Shown: positions 16,809-25,284, numbered from the stretch's first letter. The stretch is DNA of 64,000 nucleotides from Nitrospirillum viridazoti CBAmc (GCF_000730165.1 NZ_CP022111.1:1674001-1738000), one strand, 5' to 3'. Numbers and translations: made by a program. Notes: generated from the sequence alone by a model not told the origin.

Positions 16809-18335
16809 ATGAGAAATATGTCTCTCAGCCCGACTGCACTTTGGCAACTTACCCCATGCGAATTTAATGAGTGGAGAATTCAGAACGACATACCATTTCT
16901 TTTTCAATTCCTACAGAAAAAATTACCTTTATTTGATAAATGGATAGAGCATTGTGGCATAGATTATAATATTTTGATGAAAGTTATCCCGACTGGCGAT
17001 CTTTTTAAGGGAGACGAGAGAAAGATCATCGTAAAGAAAATTGATCTCACCGGATCTAACATCCAAGTTTACGAATGCTTTTCCGAAAGCCAAAATAAAG
17101 TTGCTGATTCCCATATAGGAACAGAACAGGATAATAATGAAATTATCGGGACCATAACTCCATATTTCTTATGGTTGAAATATAATGGTGATCATGGTGG
17201 CTATTTCTGTCACGATCAGATGAATAAACAATATTCTAACACATTCGTCTACAATCTTCATGAAATTGACCCGTTAAATAGATCTAAAGCCTTTCTCTTC
17301 AAAGAATTCGATGCTTTGAAACTGGGCCAAGTCGAAATACAATCTATGGTTCATATATCTGGAAGAAATCTTGATTTCACGGACATGGATTCCATCACCA
17401 TAACGGGCGATTTTCATGGCTCCCTTCAGGCAAATATCAGCTATAGTTCGTGCCAAAATATGAAAATTACCGGAGCGCAGTTGGCATTTTTTACATTTTA
17501 TCAATGCCATATGGATAAAATTGAAATATATGAGTCCCGTATTCAAGACTTTTACTTCTGCTGTGCTGGGAGAATTACAATAACCGCGAAAGATTCCCAG
17601 ATCATAAAGATGAAATTTAAAGATACGACTGTCGTACCTCTTCTTTATAACTGTGAACTAAGAGAGGTCAATTTCTCTAGCAAAAAAGATGCGCCACCGC
17701 ATGACACAGCATCTACATATAGGCTATTAAGAATAGCTTTCCAAAATAGCGGCATGCGCCGCGAGGCGTCAGAGTCTTACTACAAAGAAAGGATATTTGA
17801 GCGCAAATCTTATTTCAGACCATATTTGGAGCATAGATCCAAATTCTCAGGTATATACAATGGAAATCTCATGGATTTTATTAAAAAATATAAAAACAAT
17901 ATTATAGATAAAAATACATTTCGGAACTTATTGTATAAATATCTTAAGTCCACTTTTAAACTATATACTTTGCCAAAGTATCTATTTCCGTTAATAGCGT
18001 TCAGATCTCATTGGATATATTCCATGATTGACTATCTTATTTGGGGGTATGGAGAGCGCCCATCTCGTATTTTCTCTCTGGCCCTGTTTTTGATAATTTT
18101 ATACGCTTCTGGATATCATTATCTTCCATGGCCCGACGATGAAAAGGGATATCGGATAATATTAGACTGGGTTGACAGTTTATATTTTTCTACAGTCACA
18201 TTCACCACTCTTGGATATGGAGATATTACTCCAAAGACAACACTGCTGAAGATATTATGTTCCTCCGAATCTCTTTTAGGCGCTGCTACAATGGGACTCG
18301 CCGTTGCTGGCTTTTCCAATCGTAGTAGATACTAA
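16809..18335 (+). CDS. Two-transmembrane potassium-channel protein with a pentapeptide-like N-terminal domain
   Basis: The 508-residue product ends in an ion-channel pore: a first helix (RIFSLALFLIILYASGYHYL), a pore loop with the potassium selectivity filter TLGYGD in FTTLGYGDITP, and a second helix. The N-terminal about 350 residues contain runs of alternating hydrophobic residues (VHISGRNLDFTDMDSITITG) resembling a pentapeptide-repeat beta-helix. ATG 16809 has GAGG 8 bases upstream, so it is preferred to frames opening at 16692. The gene is very AT-rich against its surroundings, which suggests transfer. It sits between sbcDC and the TIR operon; a role as a defence effector that opens the membrane is inferred. 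Confidence 0.75.
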   Translation: MRNMSLSPTALWQLTPCEFNEWRIQNDIPFLFQFLQKKLPLFDKWIEHCGIDYNILMKVIPTGDLFKGDERKIIVKKIDLTGSNIQVYECFSESQNKVADSHIGTEQDNNEIIGTITPYFLWLKYNGDHGGYFCHDQMNKQYSNTFVYNLHEIDPLNRSKAFLFKEFDALKLGQVEIQSMVHISGRNLDFTDMDSITITGDFHGSLQANISYSSCQNMKITGAQLAFFTFYQCHMDKIEIYESRIQDFYFCCAGRITITAKDSQIIKMKFKDTTVVPLLYNCELREVNFSSKKDAPPHDTASTYRLLRIAFQNSGMRREASESYYKERIFERKSYFRPYLEHRSKFSGIYNGNLMDFIKKYKNNIIDKNTFRNLLYKYLKSTFKLYTLPKYLFPLIAFRSHWIYSMIDYLIWGYGERPSRIFSLALFLIILYASGYHYLPWPDDEKGYRIILDWVDSLYFSTVTFTTLGYGDITPKTTLLKILCSSESLLGAATMGLAVAGFSNRSRY

Positions 18336-18617
18336 ACAAATGACGGTGAGCCTGCCGCGAAGGACAAAGAGGCTATCCATTTGCTCGGTGATGGGAACAG
18401 CGACGCTGACCTTGCAGCCGAACCCGCAGAGGACACAGCCCTTGCCAAGGCATTCGACCTCGGGAACGTGGAGGGAATAAACTTTCTGCCCGCGCTGGCG
18501 TTGGGTCTGCTGCTGACTTTAGTCGCTAGGTCGCGCCAGGGGTCATAGCGGGCCAAAAGAGATGCGGGCGTCGAGGCTCTTGGCGATCTCGTGGTTAATG
18601 TTCAACAGCCTGCTAGG
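18336..18617. other. GC-rich gap with a possible C-terminal gene remnant
   Basis: Directly after the AT-rich channel gene, composition jumps to GC-rich. The plus strand is open to a TAG near 18546 and reads like the tail of a membrane-anchored protein (NVEGINFLPALALGLLLTL, then VARSRQGS), but no start is present. It is probably a fragment left by recombination. Confidence 0.35.
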
Positions 18618-19517
18618 CTATCGTCGCATTATCTTATTCCAGTCGATCTCATATTCGGCAGCTGCAAGCTCTCTGCCGAGGGCCAGCTTCCAAGCGCCCG
18701 ATGCATCAAACTCCGTCCATAATGCCCCAGCGAAATCACTGGGGATGGAGACCGCTCCCTTCTTTATGGCGCAGACGCGAGATCTCCCCAGCTTGCCGAT
18801 GAAATATCCCAGCTCCAGCAAAACATTCTGGCGGGCGCGGGGCTCAAGCTCTCCATCCTTAACGCACCCCTCATCGTCGGGCGTCAGCAGAACCACAGCG
18901 AATCCAACATCGCTGTGGGCCTCAACTTTCTCAATAACCGTCTGTCCCTTATTCGCTTGTTCATGAAGTATAATTGGCCTGAAGCCAACTCCCTCAAGGA
19001 AGCGAGCAACGGATTCCCGGATAGCAACATCATGACCGTGAACAATAAATATCTTATCCGATTTCGGGAGCAGGATTTTCGGCTGATGGGTCGCGTTACT
19101 CATAACGTAGTCCTTGTAATCTCTAGCGAATGGCACAATTATCTGTCTCGTCAAATTGTGAATGCCATTAATTATTTTTGAACCGCCGCTAAAGAATTGA
19201 TGACTAATGTGAATCATTGATTCTGGATCATCCGCAAGGCTCTCGACCATAAGAAGTTGAAGACCCAGCGTCTTCTCGTGGTCATCCGGCCATTGGAGTT
19301 TAGCCGTACCAACCATACCTCCCTGGGTCTTCTTACTTTCTTCCAAAAATTTTTTCAGATCCAAGCCATTCGTCAAACGGGCATTCACCTCCTTAAATTG
19401 GTCATCTCGCAAGAGGCGGCCGATATTCTTAATAGGACGTTCATAAGATTGAAGACTGGAGCCCTGAAGATCGAGAATGGCGTTGTTTATTGATTTAAAT
19501 ATGTCATTGCCGCTCAT
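18618..19517 (-). CDS. TIR-domain effector protein (CAP12/Pycsar-type TIR)
   Basis: The C-terminal half (from about residue 156) is a TIR-like nucleotide-binding domain. It reads KIFIVHGHDVAIRESVARFL, then IILHEQANKGQTVIEK, VVLLTPDDEG and QNVLLELGYFIGKLGR. The Glu in LLELGYF is the expected NAD-cleaving residue in this family (PF10137-like). The N-terminal 150 residues are helical and probably sense or regulate. Proteins of this type deplete NAD to abort phage infection; that role is inferred here. The start at 19517 is five bases after AGAGGA; ATG 19520 is also possible. It overlaps the upstream gene by 14 bp. Confidence 0.82.
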   Translation of the reverse strand: MSGNDIFKSINNAILDLQGSSLQSYERPIKNIGRLLRDDQFKEVNARLTNGLDLKKFLEESKKTQGGMVGTAKLQWPDDHEKTLGLQLLMVESLADDPESMIHISHQFFSGGSKIINGIHNLTRQIIVPFARDYKDYVMSNATHQPKILLPKSDKIFIVHGHDVAIRESVARFLEGVGFRPIILHEQANKGQTVIEKVEAHSDVGFAVVLLTPDDEGCVKDGELEPRARQNVLLELGYFIGKLGRSRVCAIKKGAVSIPSDFAGALWTEFDASGAWKLALGRELAAAEYEIDWNKIMRR

Positions 19518-19809
19518 CATCTTCCTCTTCTTCCTGATTATCTCTAACTTCCTGCGCCTTCTGAATTATCTGATCCCTCATCGTTTCCTTAATTTGGTCC
19601 ATCATTGGTCCGGCAAATGGATTTGAAGAGTATCTACCAAGCTTCTCTTCAATTATATGCTCCATATCCTGGATAGCAACTTCGATGCTACCTGGATCTT
19701 CAGGGTCGAACTTTACCGTCCCAATTTCGCCATCCAACTCAGACAGAGCTTTCTGAAACTCTTTCATGTCGTTAGTCACCTTGTTTAAGCCCTTAATCTC
19801 GAATGCCAT
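19504..19809 (-). CDS. Small acidic partner of the TIR protein
   Basis: The product is about 101 residues, begins MAFEIKGLNKVTNDMKEF and ends in an acidic tail (NQEEEEDDERQ). The start at 19809 has GGAAGG six bases upstream. The opening is reminiscent of phage HK97-gp10-like tail-completion proteins, but the resemblance is weak. Its end overlaps the start of the TIR gene, so the two are translationally coupled and probably act together. Family unknown. Confidence 0.65.
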   Translation of the reverse strand: MAFEIKGLNKVTNDMKEFQKALSELDGEIGTVKFDPEDPGSIEVAIQDMEHIIEEKLGRYSSNPFAGPMMDQIKETMRDQIIQKAQEVRDNQEEEEDDERQ

Positions 19810-19917
19810 CATTAACCTTCCATCATTGAAGTGAGGTCCATAGAAACACCTGCTCCTAGTTGCGCTGTTCGCAGACACAGCGGACTTTCCTGCCCATCAG
19901 GACAAAACGCGCACCGT

Positions 19918-20187
19918 CTAGCGATACGCTTCCTCCTCCCACTTCCTCCGGGCCTCCGCCGCGTCGTCCCATCCCTGTAACCACTCAGATCGGCCACCAC
20001 CGCGTTCAAGCGGACAGTCCTCCCGCCGAACGCCGTCATGGAACGCTTTGTCCCCCGCAGCACGGGTGGGCGGCATATCCAGCCGCAAAGGCCATCCACT
20101 GGCCTTTCGCGCAGCCGCAGCGGCCTGCTGCTCCTCCGCCGTCATATGCTTTCGGCGCCGCACCCGATACCCAGCCTGCTCGTCCAT
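19918..20187 (-). CDS. Rmf/CrpP-fold small protein
   Basis: The 89-residue product has the short basic signature of ribosome modulation factor and CrpP-like proteins: KAFHDGVRREDCPLERGGG followed by SEWLQGWDDAAEARR. GGGAGG lies six bases before ATG 20187. Family members bind ribosomes or are carried on mobile elements; which applies here is unclear. It lies between the TIR operon and the zinc-motif gene, all on the same strand. Confidence 0.65.
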   Translation of the reverse strand: MDEQAGYRVRRRKHMTAEEQQAAAAARKASGWPLRLDMPPTRAAGDKAFHDGVRREDCPLERGGGRSEWLQGWDDAAEARRKWEEEAYR

Positions 20188-20224
20188 ATCGACCTCCCGC
20201 TGAAACTCACCGTCTCGTAGAACC

Positions 20225-21295
20225 TCAGGCAGCCACCTTCGTCATATCCCGAAGCTGCTCCCACTTGCCGGACAGCGCAGGCATGGGCGGGCAACGCAGG
20301 TTTATCTTCACGAAGGGCTCCCCGTTGGCATGCAAACCAAGCGCTCGGCCGCTGTCTACCCGAACCCAGAGGCGATGCGGCATGTCCGGATGCTGGGACC
20401 AACGGTGGATCTCCTGCGCGTTTTCCTGGGAGAGGAAATCAGCCGCATTTTTCAGGTCCGCCCAGAACTTTGGAACTTCGCGAATTAGTCGCTCCGCCTG
20501 CCGGGAAAGGTCCATCACTTCCTTTCGGGTCCAGGTGCAAACGACAGCGGGGTCGGAATAAATGAGCGACGCGGCGCACTTGTGGAGCTGTTCCCACCGC
20601 TGGCGCCAGCCCTTCGTACCCCGGACGAACTCCTGTCCCCGTAGCTGACCGACAACCACAGTCGTGAAGTTGCTGGTACCGCCCGATCCTGCAAGCCCAA
20701 GCCTAGGAACCATTCCGCCCGTGGCTTTGACTTCCACCGTCAGCCGACCATTGTTCTGCTCACAGGCCCTCTTCAGCAGCCCCTCAGTCGTCGGCAGCCG
20801 ATGCAACACCTGCCGCTCCCGCGTGAGGTGCTTTACCGCCGGTTCCAGAGCTTTCAGGTCCGCAACCAGTTCTTCTGCCACCGGTATGACCGCCTCCATC
20901 AACCAGAACGCCGCCTGGTCGTAGCGCTGGGCATTGCGGAAGGTGCGCTGCATCTGCCTCATCCGGACACCGCCAAAATGATTGCCAGCGCAACACCACC
21001 CCACGCACCGAAGGGAACCGTCATCGACTCCCCATATGTACGCCCCTTCAAGGAACTTGGGCTTATCATCGCAAAGGCAGCAAGGAATGAGCTTCCCTTC
21101 AGGACGTACCTCTGCCCTGACCGCAAATTGAAGAACGATCTCCCATCGCAGCGCTAAGTCGGGCTTTCCCTTGGCCAGCTTGGGCCAAGCCTCTGGTTGG
21201 CCTGTCTCATCAATGAATCGCTGAATGTCTTCACGCTCGCGGAGCGTGGGGGCTTCTCTATAGGGGCCAACGAACTCTATCGGTTCACCAGGCAT
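20225..21295 (-). CDS. Unknown protein with a CxxC...C...H zinc-like motif
   Basis: The 356-residue product has a candidate metal site, CCLCDDKPKFLEGAYIWGV followed by DDGSLRCVGWCCAGNHF, then long helical regions. The layout matches the motif in the 9922-11043 protein (CALCGTKNKFWIGHVF, DGFLRLIGDRICARHH), so the two seem to be distant relatives. GGAGG lies six bases before ATG 21295, preferred to ATG 21301, which abuts it. No signal or membrane segment is seen. The function is not recognised. Confidence 0.68.
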   Translation of the reverse strand: MPGEPIEFVGPYREAPTLREREDIQRFIDETGQPEAWPKLAKGKPDLALRWEIVLQFAVRAEVRPEGKLIPCCLCDDKPKFLEGAYIWGVDDGSLRCVGWCCAGNHFGGVRMRQMQRTFRNAQRYDQAAFWLMEAVIPVAEELVADLKALEPAVKHLTRERQVLHRLPTTEGLLKRACEQNNGRLTVEVKATGGMVPRLGLAGSGGTSNFTTVVVGQLRGQEFVRGTKGWRQRWEQLHKCAASLIYSDPAVVCTWTRKEVMDLSRQAERLIREVPKFWADLKNAADFLSQENAQEIHRWSQHPDMPHRLWVRVDSGRALGLHANGEPFVKINLRCPPMPALSGKWEQLRDMTKVAA

Positions 21296-21517
21296 GAGCA
21301 TCCTCCATCAAGAAGTGATCAGAGCCCCCATCTTGTTATTGCAACGGAGCATACCACACCAAATCGTGATGTTCACACTACGTTCTTAGCGGCATTGCTA
21401 GGATACCGTTGCCCTGCGACAAAGCCGACATCTTTACCCACATGCCGCAGCAGCTTGCTCGCATAACGCGCAATCTATAAGCTTAGGCGATAGTTTCCAG
21501 CTGCAAGGGCTCCCCGA

Positions 21518-21772
21518 ATGCGCCGTCTCGTTGCCGCCATTCTGATGACCACTCTTCTAGTCAGCCCAGCTGCCCTAGCCGCTGAAGGCAAGCACTATTC
21601 CGACCCGGCCGCCGCAGCCAAGGTCTGCAAGTCGCCCGTGGTGTGGGTCAACCCCAACTCGGGCGTCTATCACCTCCAAGGCAGCCGCTACTACGGCACC
21701 ACCAAAGACGGCTTCTATATGTGCCAGAAGGCCGCCGAAGCCGCTGGAAACCGCCAGGCTGAAGGGCACTGA
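21518..21772 (+). CDS. Secreted sunset-domain protein
   Basis: The 84-residue product has a signal peptide (MRRLVAAILMTTLLVSPAAL) and the sunset-domain core: CKSPVVWVNPNSGVYHLQG, SRYYGTTKDGFYMC and a short tail. It is the most canonical of the three copies in the window. A sunset protein usually stays exported, and its function is unknown. The 216 bp upstream hold no gene. Confidence 0.8.
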   Translation: MRRLVAAILMTTLLVSPAALAAEGKHYSDPAAAAKVCKSPVVWVNPNSGVYHLQGSRYYGTTKDGFYMCQKAAEAAGNRQAEGH

Positions 21773-21881
21773 CGGCTTCGCTCACGTGAAGCCGTTGATC
21801 GACAACACCCCACTTGAGGAGGCAGCCTGCCATATGCCCGGCGGCGCCTATCTCGATTCCGCGATGAAATTCAGGACAACC

Positions 21882-22481
21882 ATGTCAGCTCAGAGTGTGC
21901 TCCGGATCGGAATCCTTGCCGCGGGCCTGGCGCTTACCCACAGCACCATGGCCAAGACCTTCGAATTCCGGGGCCATACGCTGGGAGAGCCGATTGAGTT
22001 GTCATTTCCCGATTGGCGAAACAAAGACCCTTACGGGATCAGAGGCTGCCATGACGAAGTAGTATCCGGCTACTTGGCATGCCCTGAGAAACGGGAAGCC
22101 GTAGATCCAAGAAGCTCTCTCGGATCATATAAAATTGGCGACGTTGAAATAGATCGCATTAATTATGATTATTATGACGGTAAATTAGCTTCCATCGATG
22201 TCGGATTTAGCATTGTAAAATTTGAAACGATTAGAAACATGATGGAAGGAAAGTATGGCAAGCCAAATCGGGATGAATACGTAAATACGTATGGCGGATA
22301 CGGTCTAATTTTTAACAATAGGCAATGTGATTGGAGTTTTCCTCAGGGCACCCTTAGATTGTCGCTCTATTATCTAGATATGCACATGTCGCGGATTGAA
22401 TTCATCAATCCGACCGTTGAGGCCAAAATCAAGAAGGACAAGGCCGCAATCGATAGGCAGAAGGGCGCGAAAGGATTCTGA
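21882..22481 (+). CDS. Exported protein of unknown function
   Basis: The product is about 199 residues with a signal peptide (MSAQSVLRIGILAAGLALTH) and mature start around KTFEFRGHTLGEP. The mature domain has two cysteines near its start (GCHDEV, ACPEKR) and a mixed alpha/beta pattern (DYYDGKLASIDVGFSI, FNNRQCDWSFPQG). AGGA five bases upstream supports ATG 21882 over ATG 21864 and 21786. The 5' part is GC-rich and the 3' part AT-rich. Family not recognised. Confidence 0.6.
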   Translation: MSAQSVLRIGILAAGLALTHSTMAKTFEFRGHTLGEPIELSFPDWRNKDPYGIRGCHDEVVSGYLACPEKREAVDPRSSLGSYKIGDVEIDRINYDYYDGKLASIDVGFSIVKFETIRNMMEGKYGKPNRDEYVNTYGGYGLIFNNRQCDWSFPQGTLRLSLYYLDMHMSRIEFINPTVEAKIKKDKAAIDRQKGAKGF

Positions 22482-22562
22482 GTGAGTTTATTAATGAAAT
22501 CTCTGGCGATCTCGAACGTGTGCCAGGCGGCACGGCATAAGCGCCGGTGCTGATGATCAGTT

Positions 22563-23280
22563 TGTGCTGAGAGAGTATTGACCTGACAGTCCCGGCCACA
22601 CCGGCCACCGCGGGGGCCGGTGTGGCCATGCTATCTCTGGTGGGGTTTGATGGAGTTGCTAGCAACATCAACCCAGAGACCGGAGAGCGACATGACCACG
22701 GCACAGAAGACGGCACAGAAGGTAGCACGCCGTAAGCTGAGCCTGCTTGAACTTGCGTCCGACCTCGGCAAAGTCTGCAAAGTCTGCAAAGTGATGGGCT
22801 ACAGCCGACAGCAGTTCTACGAGATGCGCGGAGCTATCAGACCTTTGGGGCGGACGGCCTGATCGACCGTCCGCCCGGCCCGCGCGGCCCCCATCCCAAC
22901 CGCGTGTCGGCGGAGGTGGAAACGGCGGTACCAGATCACGCCCTGGCCCATCCCTGCCACGGCTCCCTGCGGGTGGCCCAGGAACTGCGGCATCGTCGAG
23001 CGCCTGCACCGCACGCTGCTGGGCGAACTCTTCCGCGGCCGACGCCGCCGCACCTGGTTCGATACCATCGAAGAGATGCAGGGCGTGCTCGACCAATACC
23101 TGGTCGTCCACAATACCAAGCGCCCCACCAGGGGCGCGCCATGAAGGGACGTACGCCCCTCCAGGCCTTCCGCGACGGTATCCCCAAGCCACAGAAGGAG
23201 GCGCCCGAAGCAAACCTCAACCCGCCGCCTGATAACCTCACCAGACGGGGCGACTGTCAGAGGATAACCGTCTCTGTACA
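22563..23280 (+). mobile_element. Decayed IS481-type insertion sequence with internal deletion
   Basis: The ends are a recognisable imperfect inverted repeat: TGTGCTGAGAGAG with TGACAGTC at the left and TGTACAGAGACGG with TGACAGTC at the right when read inward. No target duplication was found. At 718 bp it is shorter than usual (roughly 1.1 kb or more). The transposase inside is broken by an internal deletion and frameshifts. Confidence 0.75.
22692..23248 (+). pseudogene. IS481-type transposase remnant
   Basis: The start reads MTTAQKTAQKVARRKLSLLE, then GYSRQQFYEMR, as in IS481 transposases. One base is missing near 22828, after which DGLIDRPPGPRGPHPNR and HGSLRVAQELR continue in the next frame. 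The catalytic middle is deleted near 22990, and the tail (GIVERLHRTLLGELF, then MKGRTPLQAFRDGIPKP) follows with a further shift near 23130. A 9-bp unit AAAGTCTGC is repeated near 22768-22795. It cannot make active enzyme. Confidence 0.85.
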
Positions 23281-23313
23281 ATCTAAAGGCACCGTGGGAC
23301 AGCGGCTCGCCAA

Positions 23314-23796
23314 TCACGAAATGGCTGACGACAGAGCGACAAATTTGAATTTGAAGGGCGAGTTACCCTCAGCCAGCATTCCACTGGCGACACTCTCAAA
23401 ATCTTCGTCCGTTCCGTCGGTCTGCTCCATGGCCCGCAGAGAATCATCAGACAGCGACATGACGTACCCAACTTTGTCGGCCCCAGCAGCGATGGTGTCC
23501 AGCTTCTGCTGGGAGTCCGTGGCGAGGTGGACAATCAGCAGGGCGAGCATCTGCTGAATACGTTGGTCCGTGTGCCCATTGGCCAGGACTGCATCCGCGA
23601 TCGAGAATTGAGCTGCATGGGAACCATTCTTGAAATTCCGATGCTTATACAGCTGGGTGACTAGTCGTTCAGCCTTTTCGCGAGCGTCAGAAAGTCTTGC
23701 TCGCTCGATACCAAATTGAACGAGATACGGGGGCTCAACGGCCCTCTCGTCGAAGCCAGCGGCCATCTTGAGGAAAAATTGGATCACGTCAGACAT
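23314..23796 (-). CDS. Hypothetical helical protein
   Basis: The 160-residue product is mostly helical and soluble, with an N-terminal MSDVIQFFLKMAAGFDE and a middle segment REKAERLVTQLYKHRNF. No domain is recognised. The gene is followed immediately on its 3' side by the right end of the decayed IS481-type element. Codon use is moderate in GC, similar to the other accessory genes. Confidence 0.55.
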   Translation of the reverse strand: MSDVIQFFLKMAAGFDERAVEPPYLVQFGIERARLSDAREKAERLVTQLYKHRNFKNGSHAAQFSIADAVLANGHTDQRIQQMLALLIVHLATDSQQKLDTIAAGADKVGYVMSLSDDSLRAMEQTDGTDEDFESVASGMLAEGNSPFKFKFVALSSAIS

Positions 23797-23841
23797 ATAG
23801 GGCCCTTAATCGTTGGGTAATGGATTGCATTCACCCCGCAT

Positions 23842-24090
23842 TTAAACTTCCTCGTCCTCACCTTCAACTGGCAAATCGATACGACAGAATTGGGCCTTCT
23901 GATACGCTATCATTTTTAAGTTTCGAAACAGGATGGATGACTTCCCGTCCTTCGAGGTCCAAGCATTCTGGTCAGCCTTCCAGGTCCCAAACACGATGTA
24001 TCGGCCGCCGACCTCGAATTCGGACATAAATCTCTCCGGCACAAAGACCCGAGGTGCGATGATGGATGTCCCCTTCGTCCGGCCGGGCAT
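23842..24090 (-). CDS. Small hypothetical protein
   Basis: The likely folded part runs from about FEVGGRYIVFGTWKADQ to FCRIDLPVEGEDEEV, a beta-rich pattern that could be an OB- or PilZ-like fold, but I do not recognise it. The start is uncertain: ATG 24090 gives 82 residues, ATG 24027 gives 61. It lies 45 bp upstream of the helical gene ending at 23314 and could share its transcript. Confidence 0.45.
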   Translation of the reverse strand: MPGRTKGTSIIAPRVFVPERFMSEFEVGGRYIVFGTWKADQNAWTSKDGKSSILFRNLKMIAYQKAQFCRIDLPVEGEDEEV

Positions 24091-24311
24091 GCCCTGGCCT
24101 TCCCCGGAACCGGCCGGGCAGCTGTCCCTTGCGCAACCCGATGCCGAACTCGGGTCGGAAACCTGGAGATTCTTGATAACTTACTGGAAATAGATCAATA
24201 TTTTCTCGCACGCGAATTTGTTGACGTAATTCGCAACCAGTCTGCCTTTCCTTGATCAATCTGGATTTCTATGAAAAGGGATGTTAGCCCCTGGTCATAC
24301 CGCCAAGGATA

Positions 24312-24383
24312 GGGTAAATTTCTCCCGTTTTCCAGGGTATAATTCCCCCACGACGCCGCTTCCGCCTCAGGGTAAATTTCCCC
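24312..24383 (+). promoter_or_regulatory. Three operator-like repeats before the XRE gene
   Basis: Three copies of a near-palindromic GGG-N8/9-CCC motif occur: GGGTAAATTTCTCCC (24312-24326), GGGTATAATTCCCCC (24335-24349) and GGGTAAATTTCCCC (24370-24383). The second contains TATAAT, a likely -10 box. The third ends two bases before the XRE start codon. This fits autorepression by the XRE protein. Related copies lie at 25574-25634. Confidence 0.7.
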
Positions 24384-24385
24384 AC

Positions 24386-24859
24386 ATGACCACCGCCGCC
24401 AAAGTCATCCTGAACGCCGCCGCGCCCAGCCCATTGGCTGAGCGGCTGGGCCGTCGCCTGTCGGCGCTGAACCTGGGCTATGCGGAGTTCGAACGGGCGG
24501 CCGGCCTGAACGAAGGCACCATCAAAGGCATCATGTACGGCAAGTCCGCCTCCCCCCGCGCCGATACCATCTACAAGATCGCGCGCGGCCTGGGCTGCCG
24601 AATCGAGGATTTGATCGGCGAGAGCCGATTGGGCAGCGACTCGGGCGACGAGGCTGGCCGTCTCGCCACTCCGCCCCCTATCCCCTATGCCGGGCAGGAA
24701 CCGCCGCCGTTGCCGGAACACGCGGTGCTGGACGCCGTGCTGGACAAGGTGCGGGCGGCCTACCGTCAGGGCGACCTGGACTTGGCCGCTCAGTTGGTGC
24801 GCCTGTTCCAGTTGGACCTGGAAAAGCTGAAGATCGAACGCGAGATCGCCCAGCGCTGA
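24386..24859 (+). CDS. XRE-family DNA-binding regulator
   Basis: The 157-residue product has an N-terminal helix-turn-helix of the XRE type (LGRRLSALNLGYAEFERAAG, NEGTIKGIMYGKSASPRADT, IYKIARGLGCRIEDLIGE). A Pro-rich linker and a C-terminal helical segment (VLDAVLDKVRAAYRQGDLDL) follow, probably for dimerisation. ATG 24386 comes straight after the third operator-like repeat and there is no clear ribosome-binding site. It probably controls itself and the gene at 25786, judging from shared repeats. No partner toxin is adjacent. Confidence 0.8.
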   Translation: MTTAAKVILNAAAPSPLAERLGRRLSALNLGYAEFERAAGLNEGTIKGIMYGKSASPRADTIYKIARGLGCRIEDLIGESRLGSDSGDEAGRLATPPPIPYAGQEPPPLPEHAVLDAVLDKVRAAYRQGDLDLAAQLVRLFQLDLEKLKIEREIAQR

Positions 24860-24879
24860 GGCGTTTGCGGCGCCGGCCG

Positions 24880-25284
24880 TCAGCATGACGCCCATCCCAG
24901 GCAGGCGGCCAGGTCGCGGCTGAGCAGCATATCGGCCGGGCGGTCGTTTGCCTCCGCCATAGCCGCCGAATCGGCCGGCAAGGCGTCCACCAGATAGAGG
25001 CGCACGCGCAGACCGTTCGGGACTGTGGCTGTCTCCAATGCGACCCAGGCATCGGCGGCGATGGCCGCGCCCCCGGCCACCTGGTGCAAGGATGGCACCA
25101 TGTCCACCTGCCGGTGCCGGGTCAGCGACAGCAGGGTCCACGGCCAGGCATCGCTGACCACCGCCACGACCGGCACGCCGCCCACAATGACCCGCAGGCG
25201 CCGCCCAAGGGGCGGCACCTCAGGCGTGCCGGGATAAACCTCCCCAGCCAGGGGCAAACGCCGCTGCGACACGCGACCGGACAT
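24880..25284 (-). CDS. Hypothetical protein
   Basis: The 134-residue product has no signal or membrane segment. Its central part (RLRVIVGGVPVVAVVSDAWP, LLSLTRHRQVDMVPSLHQV) suggests an alpha/beta fold. It is convergent with the XRE gene, 20 bp apart. GC content is high, as in the right half of the window. Not recognised, and only moderately sure that it is coding. Confidence 0.45.
   Translation of the reverse strand: MSGRVSQRRLPLAGEVYPGTPEVPPLGRRLRVIVGGVPVVAVVSDAWPWTLLSLTRHRQVDMVPSLHQVAGGAAIAADAWVALETATVPNGLRVRLYLVDALPADSAAMAEANDRPADMLLSRDLAACLGWASC

Noticed and set aside
22765-22795. Tandem AAAGTCTGC units considered as a CRISPR-like or regulatory repeat
   Set aside because: Only three 9-bp units inside a broken transposase; better explained by replication slippage.
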